From: Atherix ibis
Taxonomy: Eukaryota; Arthropoda; Insecta; Diptera; Athericidae
Direction of reading: 5' to 3'
Length of the DNA stretch: 64,000 nt
Assembly (NCBI GenBank): GCA_958298945.1
Contig: OY282606.1
Coordinates: 95,363,696-95,427,695, forward strand
Shown here: positions 36,005 through 47,290 of the stretch, piece after piece
Layout: the number at the start of each line of letters is the position of its first letter
How positions within the stretch are numbered: the first letter of the stretch is position 1
Notes under the pieces: model-generated
What the model was told of the DNA's origin: nothing
Database searches by the model: none
The model's input: only the letters and a program-made list of their open reading frames with translations
Translations under genes and position numbers: made by a program

Positions 36005-37309
36005 TTACAGTTTTTGTAATAATAAAATTTCTGATAAATTCTTGTTTTCAAATTTCTTATATACGGCCTGTTCCAGTTTATATTGTATGGTAGGTTTTCC
36101 AGCATCAAAATCCGATTTTGAAAATTGAATAAAATTTCCATCTAATATAAGTATATTGTAATAATTACAATCAGTGACGAGATCAACATTATTTGAATAA
36201 AGCATATTTTCTACATATTGTACGTCGACATTTGATTGTTTGCTATTGTAGGCATAAGAAAATATATGTAATATTTTCCTAAAATTAAATAATATTTAAA
36301 TTCATGTTAGGTAGATATATGTAATAATATATTGTTACCGTCTGATCTTAGGATAATGCAAACTTCCAACAGCGTGTAACACATGAGGCAATTTTTCTAA
36401 TCCTTTAAATGCTTTGTAATAATTTCCCCGATTATATTCTAGTGAAGTATCTATGCTTAATTTAACTAAAGGATGCTTTCTGCAAAATATAGAATAATTT
36501 TAATAAGAAAAGATATTTGCAAGATTACCGAATTTTTTCTGGCAAAGTAATTCCCCGTCTCAATGATTCTATGGCTCCAAAATTAAATATTTGATACAAT
36601 GCTTCCATGAAACAGCGATTTGTTAATTCGGGTATATTAATATTTCCTTCCTCGTAAATTTGATCGTAACAACACAAAATTTTTTTCAAACATTCTTGCA
36701 AGTGTTGTCCACATATACTTGGATCAAATTTTCCAATAGGCTCTAAACACAATCTTTTAATATAAAATAAGTCAAAATATATCACATCAATTCTAAATCA
36801 GGTGCGTAGATGTACCGAAAACTACTATAACCTAAGAACATTATTATAGGTTCAAGAAGAGTTATTGTGATAATATCGTCTAAGCCTTGCATGACAATCT
36901 CCTGTCGTATGCAGCGCATGCGATCAAAAATAAAATCATAGATGAAAGCATAGGATTTTCGTTTGTCCAGCAATATTCTAAAGTAAATTTTATGAAATTC
37001 TGAATAAAAAATAATGCTCCCAATTACTCTTTCAATAAATATTTTACGGTTTTGTAAAGGGCATTAGGAGTTCGGAGATCAGCAGGCTTAGCCGCTCGTA
37101 CACCAGCAGCTGATCTGCTAAATTCCTTTACTACATTATATGGCTTGTTATTCTTCAACTCAAAAAAATGCAAAAGACTCTCTCTTGTCCGCCTATAATT
37201 CAATTAATATTATTTATTGTAGTTATAACCGAAAATTAATATTTTATTACAGTTTAATTTCAAATAACGGGCACATGTCTTTGCAAGTCCCTTCTACAGG
37301 TGCAGCCAT
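36005..37309 (-). CDS. SAC3-domain protein, SAC3D1-like
   Basis: SAC3/GANP-domain proteins act in mRNA export complexes; the short SAC3D1 form has been linked to centrosome duplication in mammals. Six exons, all junctions in phase: 37251-37309, 37028-37192, 36816-36977, 36529-36753, 36339-36479 and 36005-36278, giving 341 residues. The N-terminal signature GTCKDMCP (residues 7-14) is followed by LLHFFEL, VVKEFSRSAAG, LRTPNALYKTVKYLL, FIYDFIFDRMRCIRQE and the HLQECLKKIL block, the order typical of the SAC3 helical domain. The protein ends soon after the domain, so it is the SAC3D1 type rather than the long MCM3AP/Xmas type. Introns are 50-75 nt. The join at 36815/36754 was chosen because it restores SSFR-LCLEP. 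Confidence 0.9.
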
Positions 37310-39151
37310 TCTCACAAATTATAAAGGTATGATCACAATTCCGACGCCAACTGCAAATAATATTTAAAATTAAGCGAATCTCGCCCGAATCAACTAATTA
37401 AAGACAATTGCAATAAAATTTATTATTTATAAAAGATGTTTCATTCAATTTATTAATATATAACTGGAAATAATTTATTCACTTACGCTACTTCTATTTC
37501 AACTGTCAAACAACAGTCCTGTCACATAACAAAACACTAAAATGTATGACAGTAAAGAAGATTATTTTTTAATCTAAGGACAGTACTTAGACTACACTTA
37601 CAATCAGAGTTTTGTGCATTCTCGTAAGACTGTGCAGGTTTTAAAATTTTGACTATTTCGCCTAGCTGCAGTCTCAGTTCAGTCAGTATTGTGCTTCGTA
37701 GTTTACCAGAAATGTATTGTCCCACTAGAATCTGAAATACCTTTGCACTTTGAAACGTTTTCGAAATCAATTGCGAATTATACGCGCTATATTTAATTTC
37801 GAATGAATAATGTTATTTTTAATTTTTTCATATGCATAATTATTTAATTGAAGTTAAAATAGTTGGGAAAATGACTTTTTAAAAAAAATTTCATTCATAT
37901 ATACATTTATTATAGAAAAATAATATGTTCGAAAGAACATTATTTTCGATAAGTGCATGTGCTAAAGACACTTAGGGATCTTTTCTATATTTCAGCTGTT
38001 TTTCTTAAGTTATTATATGATTAATGCTGTAGAGGCAACTGCTCGAAAAAGTGGTTTAAAATATGACTCCGACTAAATGCTAATGGAAAATTTGACTTCC
38101 GTATTTAAACGTTAATGGCATAAAATTGTCTTTCCAATATAGCCAATACCATGGGCATTACCATGATTTGTATATGTTTTATTTCATTTTAAAGCTCCAT
38201 ACCTCTAAACACACACAACATTTGTAAAGTCCATAAAAACTAAATTTTAATTACAGTGTTGAATACCAGAAATGAATGTATTAAATAATGAAAGCCTTAT
38301 TCTTCTAGAGAATATGCCTCCATCAAATTTTCACAAAAAATTTAGCTGCTATACACGTAAAAATATATTAATTTAAATATACGCAACTATGGTATATAAC
38401 TTGGTACATGTACATAGTTAATCGAATATACGTACATATGAACATATATCCAAAATTCAAACAGCCTGTTTCTTTGTTCTAATCAAGAAAAACACTTTTT
38501 AAAACACGTTGAATTTCCTGATCAAATCCCTCAATTTTCACTCAAACCGAAATCAAAGCAAAAATTATAAATCAAAAATATAAAAATCCATCGTAATTTT
38601 CTATTTTCAGTTGAACAAAATAGAAATATTATTATCATAATTGCGACAGTAAAGACCAATTACTATACATACTCATAATACAATCTTATTCTTATAATAC
38701 ATATTATAATCAGGCATTGCGATTATAAGAAATCGATCATAGTATTCTGTTCATATTCTTATATTAAATTTTCTTCCGTCGATTGAAAAAATTAAATTTC
38801 CTTTTTTTTTTATCTCGTGAAGGGTTACTTGGCGATGACTCTACCCATAGTAAGAGGAAAAGAAGCCGCAATGACATATTTGCAATGAAGTAGATAATGA
38901 TAAAACATCCTTGAATTTGACATCTTTGTTTCTCTTCCTCTCTATCTAGTATTGCATATGGGAGTTGCACTGCATACACGTATGTGTGCTGAGAGTTAGT
39001 TTATTAATGCTCTCATTTGATATTTTAAGATATATTTTGTCGACCAAAAGCTCCGCATAAATGGCGCTTCCATGCAATTTCTCTATAGGCGTTTTACATA
39101 GATACTCGTATATTACCATGACGTGATGGTAGCGTCTGCAACGATAAGAGG
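37310..39151. other. Spacer without supported gene
   Basis: A minus-strand frame at 37537-37770 and others at 38764-39191 show no recognisable family. The sequence is moderately AT-rich and becomes GC-richer just before the TATA-like site at 39164. Confidence 0.4.
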
Positions 39152-39190
39152 CGAATAGCGGCCTATATATAAAAGGTATCATTTTACTCA
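39143..39190 (+). promoter_or_regulatory. Strong TATA-type core promoter candidate
   Basis: A GATA-factor-like site (gataag, 39143-39148) is followed by tatatataaaagg at 39164-39176, an excellent TATA box. A pyrimidine-rich initiator-like stretch (tcattttactcattc) follows at the right distance for a start near 39185. An ATG at 39203 opens the small frame described next. Confidence 0.45.
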
Positions 39191-39202
39191 TTCTAGCCTA
39201 TT

Positions 39203-39451
39203 ATGCAGCTATTCCACTCCATGCTATTCTATGGATTATTTATTCTTAAAGATACTCATTTATTAATAGAATTTATCAATTTCCAAATGTATTTCCTTAT
39301 ATTTTTATTTTTATTATATTTTGCAGCAATTTTTCCATTTTTTTATACTTGTTTTATTTTTCCTAGTATTAATTATTCGAATGATCATGCCAATAACAAA
39401 TATGTACTAATAACCAACTTTCGAATTATTAATGAAATTCGATTTAATTAA
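39203..39451 (+). CDS. Possible small hydrophobic protein, unrecognised
   Basis: An 82-codon frame beginning MQLFHSMLFYGLFIL follows the TATA-type promoter by about 20-40 nt. It is strongly hydrophobic, with a long Phe/Leu/Ile-rich middle section that could be a signal or membrane segment, but AT-rich DNA gives such sequences by chance. No family is recognised. The support is the promoter context only. Confidence 0.25.
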   Translation: MQLFHSMLFYGLFILKDTHLLIEFINFQMYFLIFLFLLYFAAIFPFFYTCFIFPSINYSNDHANNKYVLITNFRIINEIRFN

Positions 39452-39702
39452 AAACTTTTCTAAACAATCAGTTACAATGTGATATATTTTTTGAATATAT
39501 AGTATATCAAGGGAGAAAAAATTGTCATAATAAAAACTTATCAAATAAATAATTATTAGAATATATTGTACATTTAGATATGTGTAGTATGTCTATGTTT
39601 TCTATATAATAAAATTTAGTTTAGAATTTAGCAATTTCATGATTTTATATAAAGTAATCCTTTTTTTTCTTTAAATTCTAATTTGCTTGTGAAGTCTGTC
39701 TA

Positions 39703-42149
39703 TTAACTCGAATTTGGATTAAATACTTGACCAATGAAAATTATTGTATTTGTAGTTTTCTCAACTATCATATACACAAATGGTCTGTTCATATAAAATC
39801 TTGGAGGGCTAGCTTTATTTCCGAGCGAACCAATTGTTACCGCAGATGCTACAGTTCCTTCCTCATTGACTTCAATTTTGGTTGTATGCAACATTTTAGT
39901 TAGATATAGATTGAATGCTGACATTTTTAATAAGTTAGCATCTCCTTGATTTAAAATATCATTAATTCCCATCTAAACAAAATTGAAATAAGATAAACCG
40001 CAATTAAAAATGTATTTAATAAGCCTTACCTGTTGAAGGATAACATTTAAAACGAAATCCGAGCTTGTGCTGAACTTAGGTAAGTATACTTCGACTTCTT
40101 CGTCACCATATTCTTGAGCTTCTCTTAATTTTCTAAATATTGTTTCTGCACCCATTTGTGATAGTTTTTCGATAACATTACTAACCGTTGTACCTATTAA
40201 TATTTTTAGAATAATTTAAGATATATTTTTTATGTTATATTTGAACATACTTTTTCGTGGCAAAAGTATTATCATTGATAAACGATCTTCTCTTCCATAT
40301 GGTAATTCTACGACATGCGTATTCAATTCAGGAATCCCACTATATAAAAATGCGCCATGCTGGAACATCATACGTACAGTACTAATTTGCTCTCCATCTT
40401 CATTGTAAAATGCTTCAGTTTTAGTAAGTGAGCGATTAAAGGGCATCTACATATTATAAACAATGATTTTATAAATGCAGACATATTATGTATTTATCCA
40501 TATTTTTTATATATACATATAATATAATATGCTACCTTCCACTGTCCTCTGAAAAATACTGCAGTTATAAGCATAATTTCCATATTTTTTAAATCTTCCG
40601 CTTGTACAACATATTTGATATCTCCGAAAGTTGCTTTATCTATTATTCCGTTGATCTTTTCTTGTGTCTGTACAGGAGTATCAAAACTTACTGGAATTAA
40701 TTTTGCTCTGTAAGATTTTTGGATTATATCGACATAGTCAGGGTTAAGAGGTTTTTGTTGATTAAATACAATGGCTTCTGTAACGGTTGCCTGTACAGTT
40801 GATGTATTTGTACTTTGAAGTAAAAATTTTATTATAAATATATTCACCAATTTACTAAATAATTTGTTACTTAAGAGCTTCCTGTACATATTTATATCCA
40901 TCGCGAATTGGAGTTATATCCTCACTTAACCGAAGACCAGTTTGTAACTGTGCGAGTGTATTGCCTTTTGCACCCTCAGTCAAAAACAATAAAAGAGACC
41001 ATACTGATAATGGACATATCATAAAGTCATTAGTTGGTATTGCTTGTGATATTTTCTAAAATGTTTAAATATGTTATTAACCAATATTATTAAAAAATTT
41101 ATAAACGAATAATTTACTTTAAAAAGTTCCAAAGCAAAACCTTCACTGCTTGCTGAAATTTTTCTTAAATTGTCGCGTATTAAATTTTGGTTGATATTTT
41201 GTGATCTACTGAAACTAGTATACACTATCAAAACCAAAAATAGAATGTCTGAAAGAAAATACGAAAATATATTTAAATTATTAAAAATTAATTTACATAA
41301 CTTATTTATTCTAATTATTTACATGAGAAAAATACATATTTATTATTCTATATAAATTGATAAATTATAAAATATTCTCATATGTATTAAAAATATGAAA
41401 GAGAAAATAAATTATGTATAAAAATATAAATCAAACGGAAAAGGTTACTGAATTTGCTTAATGATGTGTTGTTTTTGGCCAAAAATTCGCGCATAAGCAA
41501 CGATGCGTGAGCAGGGACGTTATCATGGTGCAAAAGCCAATTTTTGTTTTTCCACAAATCCGGGCGTTTCTGGCGGATTACTTCGCGCATCTTGCGCATA
41601 ACTTGCAGGTAATATTCCTTATTGACCGTTCTACCCTATGGCAAGAACTCATGATGCACCACGACCCTGCAATCGAAGAAAACTGTAAGCAAAACCTTCA
41701 CATTCGACCGAACTTGCTGCGCTTTTTTTGGTCTTGGCTCGTGCGGCAGCTTCCATTGGGATGATTGAGCTTTGGTTTCCACGTCATAAACATAAACCCA
41801 TGATTCGTCACCAGTTATAACCCTCTGGAGCAAATTTGGGTAGTCGCGGACAGAGTCCAATAGCTCCTTAGCAATGTTAATGCGATGCTGTTTTTGGTCG
41901 AAAATGGGCAAAAATCGAAGATGAGTCAAAACACGTGCAAGCAAAGCAGCTGTGAAAATTAACTGAACATTCAAAATGGCCGTTAATTTTTGAATGTGAG
42001 AGACATAAGTACCAACATAACGCCACAAAAAACCGAAAATCCAATATACGTAACCCGCGGAAATTCAATATAAAATTAATAAAATAAATATTTTCATCAA
42101 AGATATTAATATTATTTAGTTGACTTAAATTTAAAGTTGCATTCAACAT
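39703..42149 (-). CDS. Serpin A, intact secreted serine protease inhibitor
   Basis: Seven coding exons in phase: 42125-42149, 41118-41248, 40871-41055, 40536-40812, 40251-40446, 40030-40193 and 39703-39972, giving about 415 residues, a normal serpin length. The first exon plus the start of exon 2 form a signal peptide (MLNATLNL followed by a hydrophobic run ending near SRSQ). Serpin landmarks: NDFMICPLSVWSLLLFLTEG, MLITAVFFRGQWK, VVELPYG then MIILLPRK, the hinge NEEGTVASAVT, and the C-terminal block FYMNRPFVYMI and GQVFNP. The hinge (small residues at P12-P9) is of the inhibitory type. Counting from it puts Lys at or near P1, suggesting a trypsin-like target protease. A 5' noncoding exon ends at 42339 with a gtaagt donor. 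Intron 1 contains a mariner fragment. The pseudogene at 53.8-57.7 kb is its paralogue. Confidence 0.9.
41466..42072 (-). mobile_element. Truncated mariner inside serpin A intron 1
   Basis: This lies between serpin A coding exons 1 and 2, on the same strand. The frame shows ITGDESWVYVYDVETKAQSS, VFFDCRVVVHHEFLP, and, after an in-frame TAG in place of Gln, the HHDNVPAHASLL block. It stops soon after FLAKNN, so the third Asp block and 3' end are missing. The 5' subterminal sequence is present but the outermost inverted repeat is gone. It belongs to the same family as the foldback copy at 54677-55519. Confidence 0.85.
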
Positions 42150-42400
42150 TTTTTTTAATGTCTTTTTGCTCTGTTAGTAAACAAACTGTTTTATTTTTAA
42201 TGTATTTGGTTTTTTTCTGAAACATATTTACTGTTTTTATTTATAATCAAGCAGAAATTAAAAATATTTATCAGTTCATGAAAATACTGTAAACATAGTT
42301 TCAAGGAAGAAAATATTCTAATTCTAAACTGTACTTACCAATTTTGCAATTTTATAAATTTGCAAATGTACAATAACTAAATTCGAATTATTACCTCGTA
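42150..42400 (-). promoter_or_regulatory. Serpin A 5' untranslated exons and leader intron
   Basis: A short leader precedes the ATG (acceptor ag at 42171-42172, exon from 42170). It is separated by an intron from a noncoding exon ending at 42339 with a consensus gtaagt donor. The same arrangement, with about 80 percent similar sequence, is found at 57700-57960 in front of serpin B, which supports both the splice sites and the start codon. The transcription start was not located. Confidence 0.65.
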
Positions 42401-42960
42401 TACACATATGTTATATCCAATTCTTAGATTTAAAAAATTAGTTTTATTTTATTTAAAAATTAATAAAAGTACACATTTGAGCATTGTTTATTTGTATATA
42501 AGGTCTCTTAGACAACAACCAGAGGCGGTTTTGAAGCGCGACTACCTTGAGGCCATTTTGTGACATCTTCTTCCGTATATGTTGGCATTGCCAGCTTCCG
42601 TAATGAGACTGGTCGACCATAAAATAAAGGGAGTAATTATAGGTTGTGAAATTTGCTAGAGAAAATTAAAATGAAGACAAGGAAAATGACTTGTTGGACC
42701 TAGGAGTTACACAATGGAATGAGTCTTATTCAAAAATAAACTCTGAATAAAGTGGCATTCGTTAACGGATGTGGTTGGTTCTCAAAAAGAAAATCATGGT
42801 TAAGTTTCCTTGCCCAAAACTACGGAATGGTTATTGAGTAGACTGGTTTTCTGATGTTTATCCAATGTATGGAAATAAATCATACATCTTTGGTGAAGAC
42901 TATTTCTCTACACATGGTGAAAGATGTTACATGCCATTTGGTCAGTAAATGCAGCAGATT

Positions 42961-43320
42961 TGGCATAGGACGGTGGATAATCTATCTCGCCAGTTGATAA
43001 GCGCGCTCATTATCGAGGATACTAGCATCACCTGGAACCCAATGCAACTCAACGTTTCGGTTGTTCAGCAATCAATATCGAAAGCAGCCATGAACTCGGT
43101 CATCTGAAGAGTCACGAATAGCATCCAAAGATGCGAAACTATCGTAAAAAAAATGATATACTGTAAGGATTGGAGAGATTGTTTGGAGTCTCAACTGCCG
43201 CTCTAATTGCGCACAGTTGTCCAAGTAAAGAACTTTTATTTGGTTCAATTCCACACTTCCTGGTCGACAGCAAGGATATTGTGTGGTTATCTGTGAAATC
43301 GCTAAATCCATCTAGCAATT
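42961..43320 (-). mobile_element. RNase H-domain relic of a non-LTR retrotransposon
   Basis: A decayed minus-strand frame reads SFASLDAIRDSSDD, like the family's SDSQAAL-type block, and further on VELHWVPGDASILDNERAYQLAR, which corresponds to the conserved W-V-P-G-H and N-E-x-A-D-x-L-A blocks of the retrotransposon RNase H domain. The catalytic His of WVPGH is Asp here. Stops and frame breaks separate the pieces. The flanking 42480-42960 stretch may belong to the same element but is not recognisable. Confidence 0.55.
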
Positions 43321-43533
43321 GGGTTTGAAAGATTTTTGATAAAAAAAATATAACTGATTCGTTTTTTCTTTTAAATTTCTGAATTTAATAATTGAAAAAA
43401 AAAACAATATGGTAATCAACAAAGTTGTATGTTCTAAATTTTATTATTTTACTGAACATATATTTATCATTCATGTACCAAATTTGGATAGCTACGCGTT
43501 ATTGCATTTCTAATTTTTTATATACCATATATT

Positions 43534-44093
43534 ATATAGGACCATATGAAAGTTCCATTTTAAAATGGTGGACCATTTAAAAACTAGTGTATATTTTTTT
43601 TAATTTCCGGTTTGATTAGAAAGATTGAACCTTAAAATTTAATAATGAAACACAACATCATTCTCAGAAAATTGGGAAATATTGAGAACTTTCGAAAACC
43701 GGATAATCAGCCGAAATTCTGATATCAATTGGCCGCCTTGGAGCCCGTTGGATTACGAGTATTTTCTGTGGGGAGCCGTCAATAATAAATGTTACGCAAG
43801 CCTTCAAGAGACAATTGAGGCCTTGAAACACGAAATCAAAGTTGCCATTAAAGAGATACAGGCCCAGATAATCGAAAATGTACTGAAAAATTGGGTCGAG
43901 CGAATGGGGTACTCTAAGGCCAGCCGTGTCAGTCATTTAAATGATGTTGTATTTCATTCTTAAATTTCCAAGTTCAATCTTTCGAACCAAACCGGAAATT
44001 TAAAAAATATACACTAGTTTTTTTTTATTTACATTTTAAAATGCAAATTTTAAATTTGCACCACATATATGGTCCATCCTATATATATAACAG
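43534..44093 (+). mobile_element. Deletion derivative of a Tc1/mariner-type element with long inverted ends
   Basis: The two ends are long imperfect inverted repeats (roughly 43534-43675 and 43955-44093) sharing aaactagtgtatattttttt, aatttccggtttg and gaaagattgaac. Between and partly inside them a 93-codon plus-strand frame (43682-43963) encodes the C-terminus of a mariner-like transposase: RIISRNSDINWPP, PLDYEYFLWG (with the third catalytic Asp), an ALKHEI helix and the SHLNDVVFHS end. The N-terminal two thirds are missing, so the copy can only move with help from another element. Confidence 0.75.
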
Positions 44094-46719
44094 AACTATA
44101 ATTTATTTCATTTAGAGCATTTTAATAATGAGAAAATTAATTGCTTCGTTTCAATTCTATTTCCAATAATTAGCTAATTTTTAGAAAAATACAAATAATT
44201 TATTTAAAGTCATTTATTATGCCCCATTGTTTTCTAAGAAATTTATTAACATTTTGCCCATCTTCTATAATTTGTAAAATAATAATACACACTCAATAAA
44301 AAAAATTAGGATTGATACCGGAAGTTGTGTACAAACAAAATATTTTAAAAAGAAAATAATTTACAAATGTTAAGTAAAAAAAAAACAAATTATTATTTCT
44401 GTCATTTTATATTTTAATAGAACTTAAAATTTTTTCATAAAAGAAGTCAATGTTTAAAGTACTTTCACTGAATTTCTATCAACAATATAATATTTTTCAC
44501 CAAATGACCAAAATATGGGCTTGGTTTCTTACACTATCTTTTGAGGGGACTCTACTACGGATTATAAGTACGACTATATACATATATTTGTACGGATTAC
44601 CTATAGTGTAACATATACATATACTCGTATGTTCATTATTAAAAATATTTGGCGATATAAGAGTGTTAATAATGTATTATATAATATTTTTTTTTATAGA
44701 ATTTCAATTGAAAATTTATTTACAGGTATATATATAGGATATAACGTATTAATAACAAACTTATGTATTTATTTATTTTTAAAACTGGTATATTCCTTTT
44801 ATTGGGTTTGTTTAGTTTAAAGTTTTTAGCATTAGTAACAGAAAAAAGAAAATTTTGAGAAGTGCGTTTTTATTTATATAGGGTTTATTGTTGCACAAAA
44901 CGTATTATATCATATGTATGTATATTCAATCGATTATATGCTCGTATATGCAAATGGTTATAGTTATTTGTGACTGCAGTCATATTTTATCAGGCAAAAA
45001 CAAGAAATGGAAGAAGTAATTGGGAAATTCCCACAATACAATATATTGTACATACGAGTACAGTTTATTAAGATGAGAAATACAAAAAGCACACTGATTA
45101 CTATTGCGCATTTGTATATTTTTGGAGAAGCTTTTGTTTGTATGGATTAAAAAAAATTTACATACAGTCATTTCCTTTTAAATTTATTTGAAATACAGGT
45201 AATTAACAAAACTTCCCCAACTAAAAACAGAAAAAAAAACAAATTTGAAAAAAATATAACAGAATTAAAATAACATAGAATTAATAGACATTAGCCATAG
45301 GAAAGCCTTGGATAAATAAAAGAAAATGTTTCAACAAAATTTTATGACAATTTTGCCTATTTTTTTTACTAATTTATATATATACTCGTATATAATAAAT
45401 CATCTGTTCATCGAAGCTTACGAGCATTATTTTCTGGTGCTGCTACGAAATAATAACTTTTATTCAACGAAAACCGAATATATGCTTGTAGTAGTATGTA
45501 TGAGCATATGTGTATGAATGTAAACAATTCTCAATGTAATCATGTAAATTGAAATACTTTTATTTATAAAAATATTTAATTCATTAAATTTGATTATGCA
45601 TACGTTTTTTTATATGATTTTCCATTTTCAAATAATAGTTGTTATTACGCCATTTCATGTAGAATAGTTGCTCAAAACTTGATCAAAAGTGTTAATTTTT
45701 TAAAATCTCATTTCAACTAGCACTCACCCCTCTCCAATCTTCCAAAATAAAAGAAAATAAAATAAAGTAGGCGTCAGTGATTTAAAATCAAGGTTTTTCA
45801 TCAATGGATGGATGGATCGTTGTTTTTTTCAAGATTCTAACATTAAATAGCTGTTGAATACTTGTTGTCATCGCTTTCTATGTATGTATATAGTTCATAA
45901 TCGGTATATACTTAAACGTCAATATATAAATAACTTGTTAATTTATACTTATCTCGTTTATGTTCATGTACTCGTATTAATAAAAATTCGCATATATTTG
46001 GAAAAAATACATATACATTTGTTAATATTTTGTTTAAATAAAAATTTAAGTTAAATTCAAGAAATTCGTTTTATTGTTTTTTAAATAAATTTTTTTGAAA
46101 GCTTTCAATTCTATTTGGACAATTTAATGCTGTTAAAATTAAACTATAATAAAGTATTTATAATTAATTATTTAATATTCTCATTTAAATATATAAATGG
46201 CTAAGGCATATGTGCATATATGTGTATATATGTTTTTAAATAAATAATTAAAATTAACGAAGCAAAGATGAATAAATGCTGGTGGCCTTTCTTTTAGATG
46301 TACATACATATTTTATGCAGTATTGTTTTAATAAGTGATTATTATTAAAATATTTGAAGATTTTTTTTTTTAATTTGATTATATATTTGTTTTTTAAATT
46401 ATATCAATAAATGGCACGTTGTTCTGAGAAGATAACAAAATTAACACAGTATGCACATACACCAAATAATTACCATTCATAGGGAATTGCTTTAAACTCA
46501 ATAATTGGGAACAGTTTTTTTTATACTTTTAACTACGATAGTGGTATAATATAAATATTACCCATATATAATTTTAAAAAAAAAACTTTTTTTATTTAAA
46601 AATACTATAAATGAACATTTTTCATAAATATGAACCATAATAGCAAGGTCATTAAGATAATGTTGTTATTATATTTTATATTATTCGATTGGGAAAAATA
46701 ATTTTTCTGTTATAAAATA
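44094..46719. other. AT-rich spacer
   Basis: No gene, RNA or transposon end recognised. Several plus and minus frames of 60-70 codons are low-complexity. Confidence 0.45.
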
Positions 46720-47290
46720 GGACTTGACAAAAACTTCAATATTAACATATAAAATCAGATTGAAATATATGTGCATATACATATATAAAATTATTAAAAA
46801 AACTTTCAGAGAAAAAGGAAACTTGTGTGAAATTTTTTTTTTTTTTTGGAGATTTAAGCAGAATAAATTATTTATTTCAAGTTTTGGCACTAGAAACGCT
46901 TATCATTGAAACATCAAAGAACAAGGTCGACATGTACCAGAATATAATATAAATTTTTAAATAAATATTTTTATGCAAATATATTCAAAAATCAATATTA
47001 GTTATAAAATAAATTTTTTTTTGTTGTAGTTATCCATATTACAGTTTTTATTTCATCAATCATTTATAATTGTAATAATAATTTAACAATAAGAATTCTT
47101 TTTATAGAATATAATTTAATATTTACTTTATGGATTTAAAATAATACACTTACATTTCCGTGTATCCATTATTCCGATTATTATAAATAATTCTGTATAT
47201 AAATGATTGGTTGACGTAACAAACACTAGTGAAAATATAATAAAACTAATATTAAAAATAAACAGAAAGTTTGTTATAGTTTTGTCCTAT
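46720..47290 (-). repeat. Fragment of the serpin duplication unit
   Basis: Portions of this segment match the 5' intron region of serpin B at about 56745-57130. Shared phrases include gaataaatt-tttat, cttatcattg, aagaa-caaggtc, and gtatccattatt near 47160 and 57020. No serpin exon is present here. Because its order relative to the leader exon differs from that in serpins A and B, it is best read as a remnant of a third, otherwise lost, copy or of a rearranged one. Confidence 0.5.
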
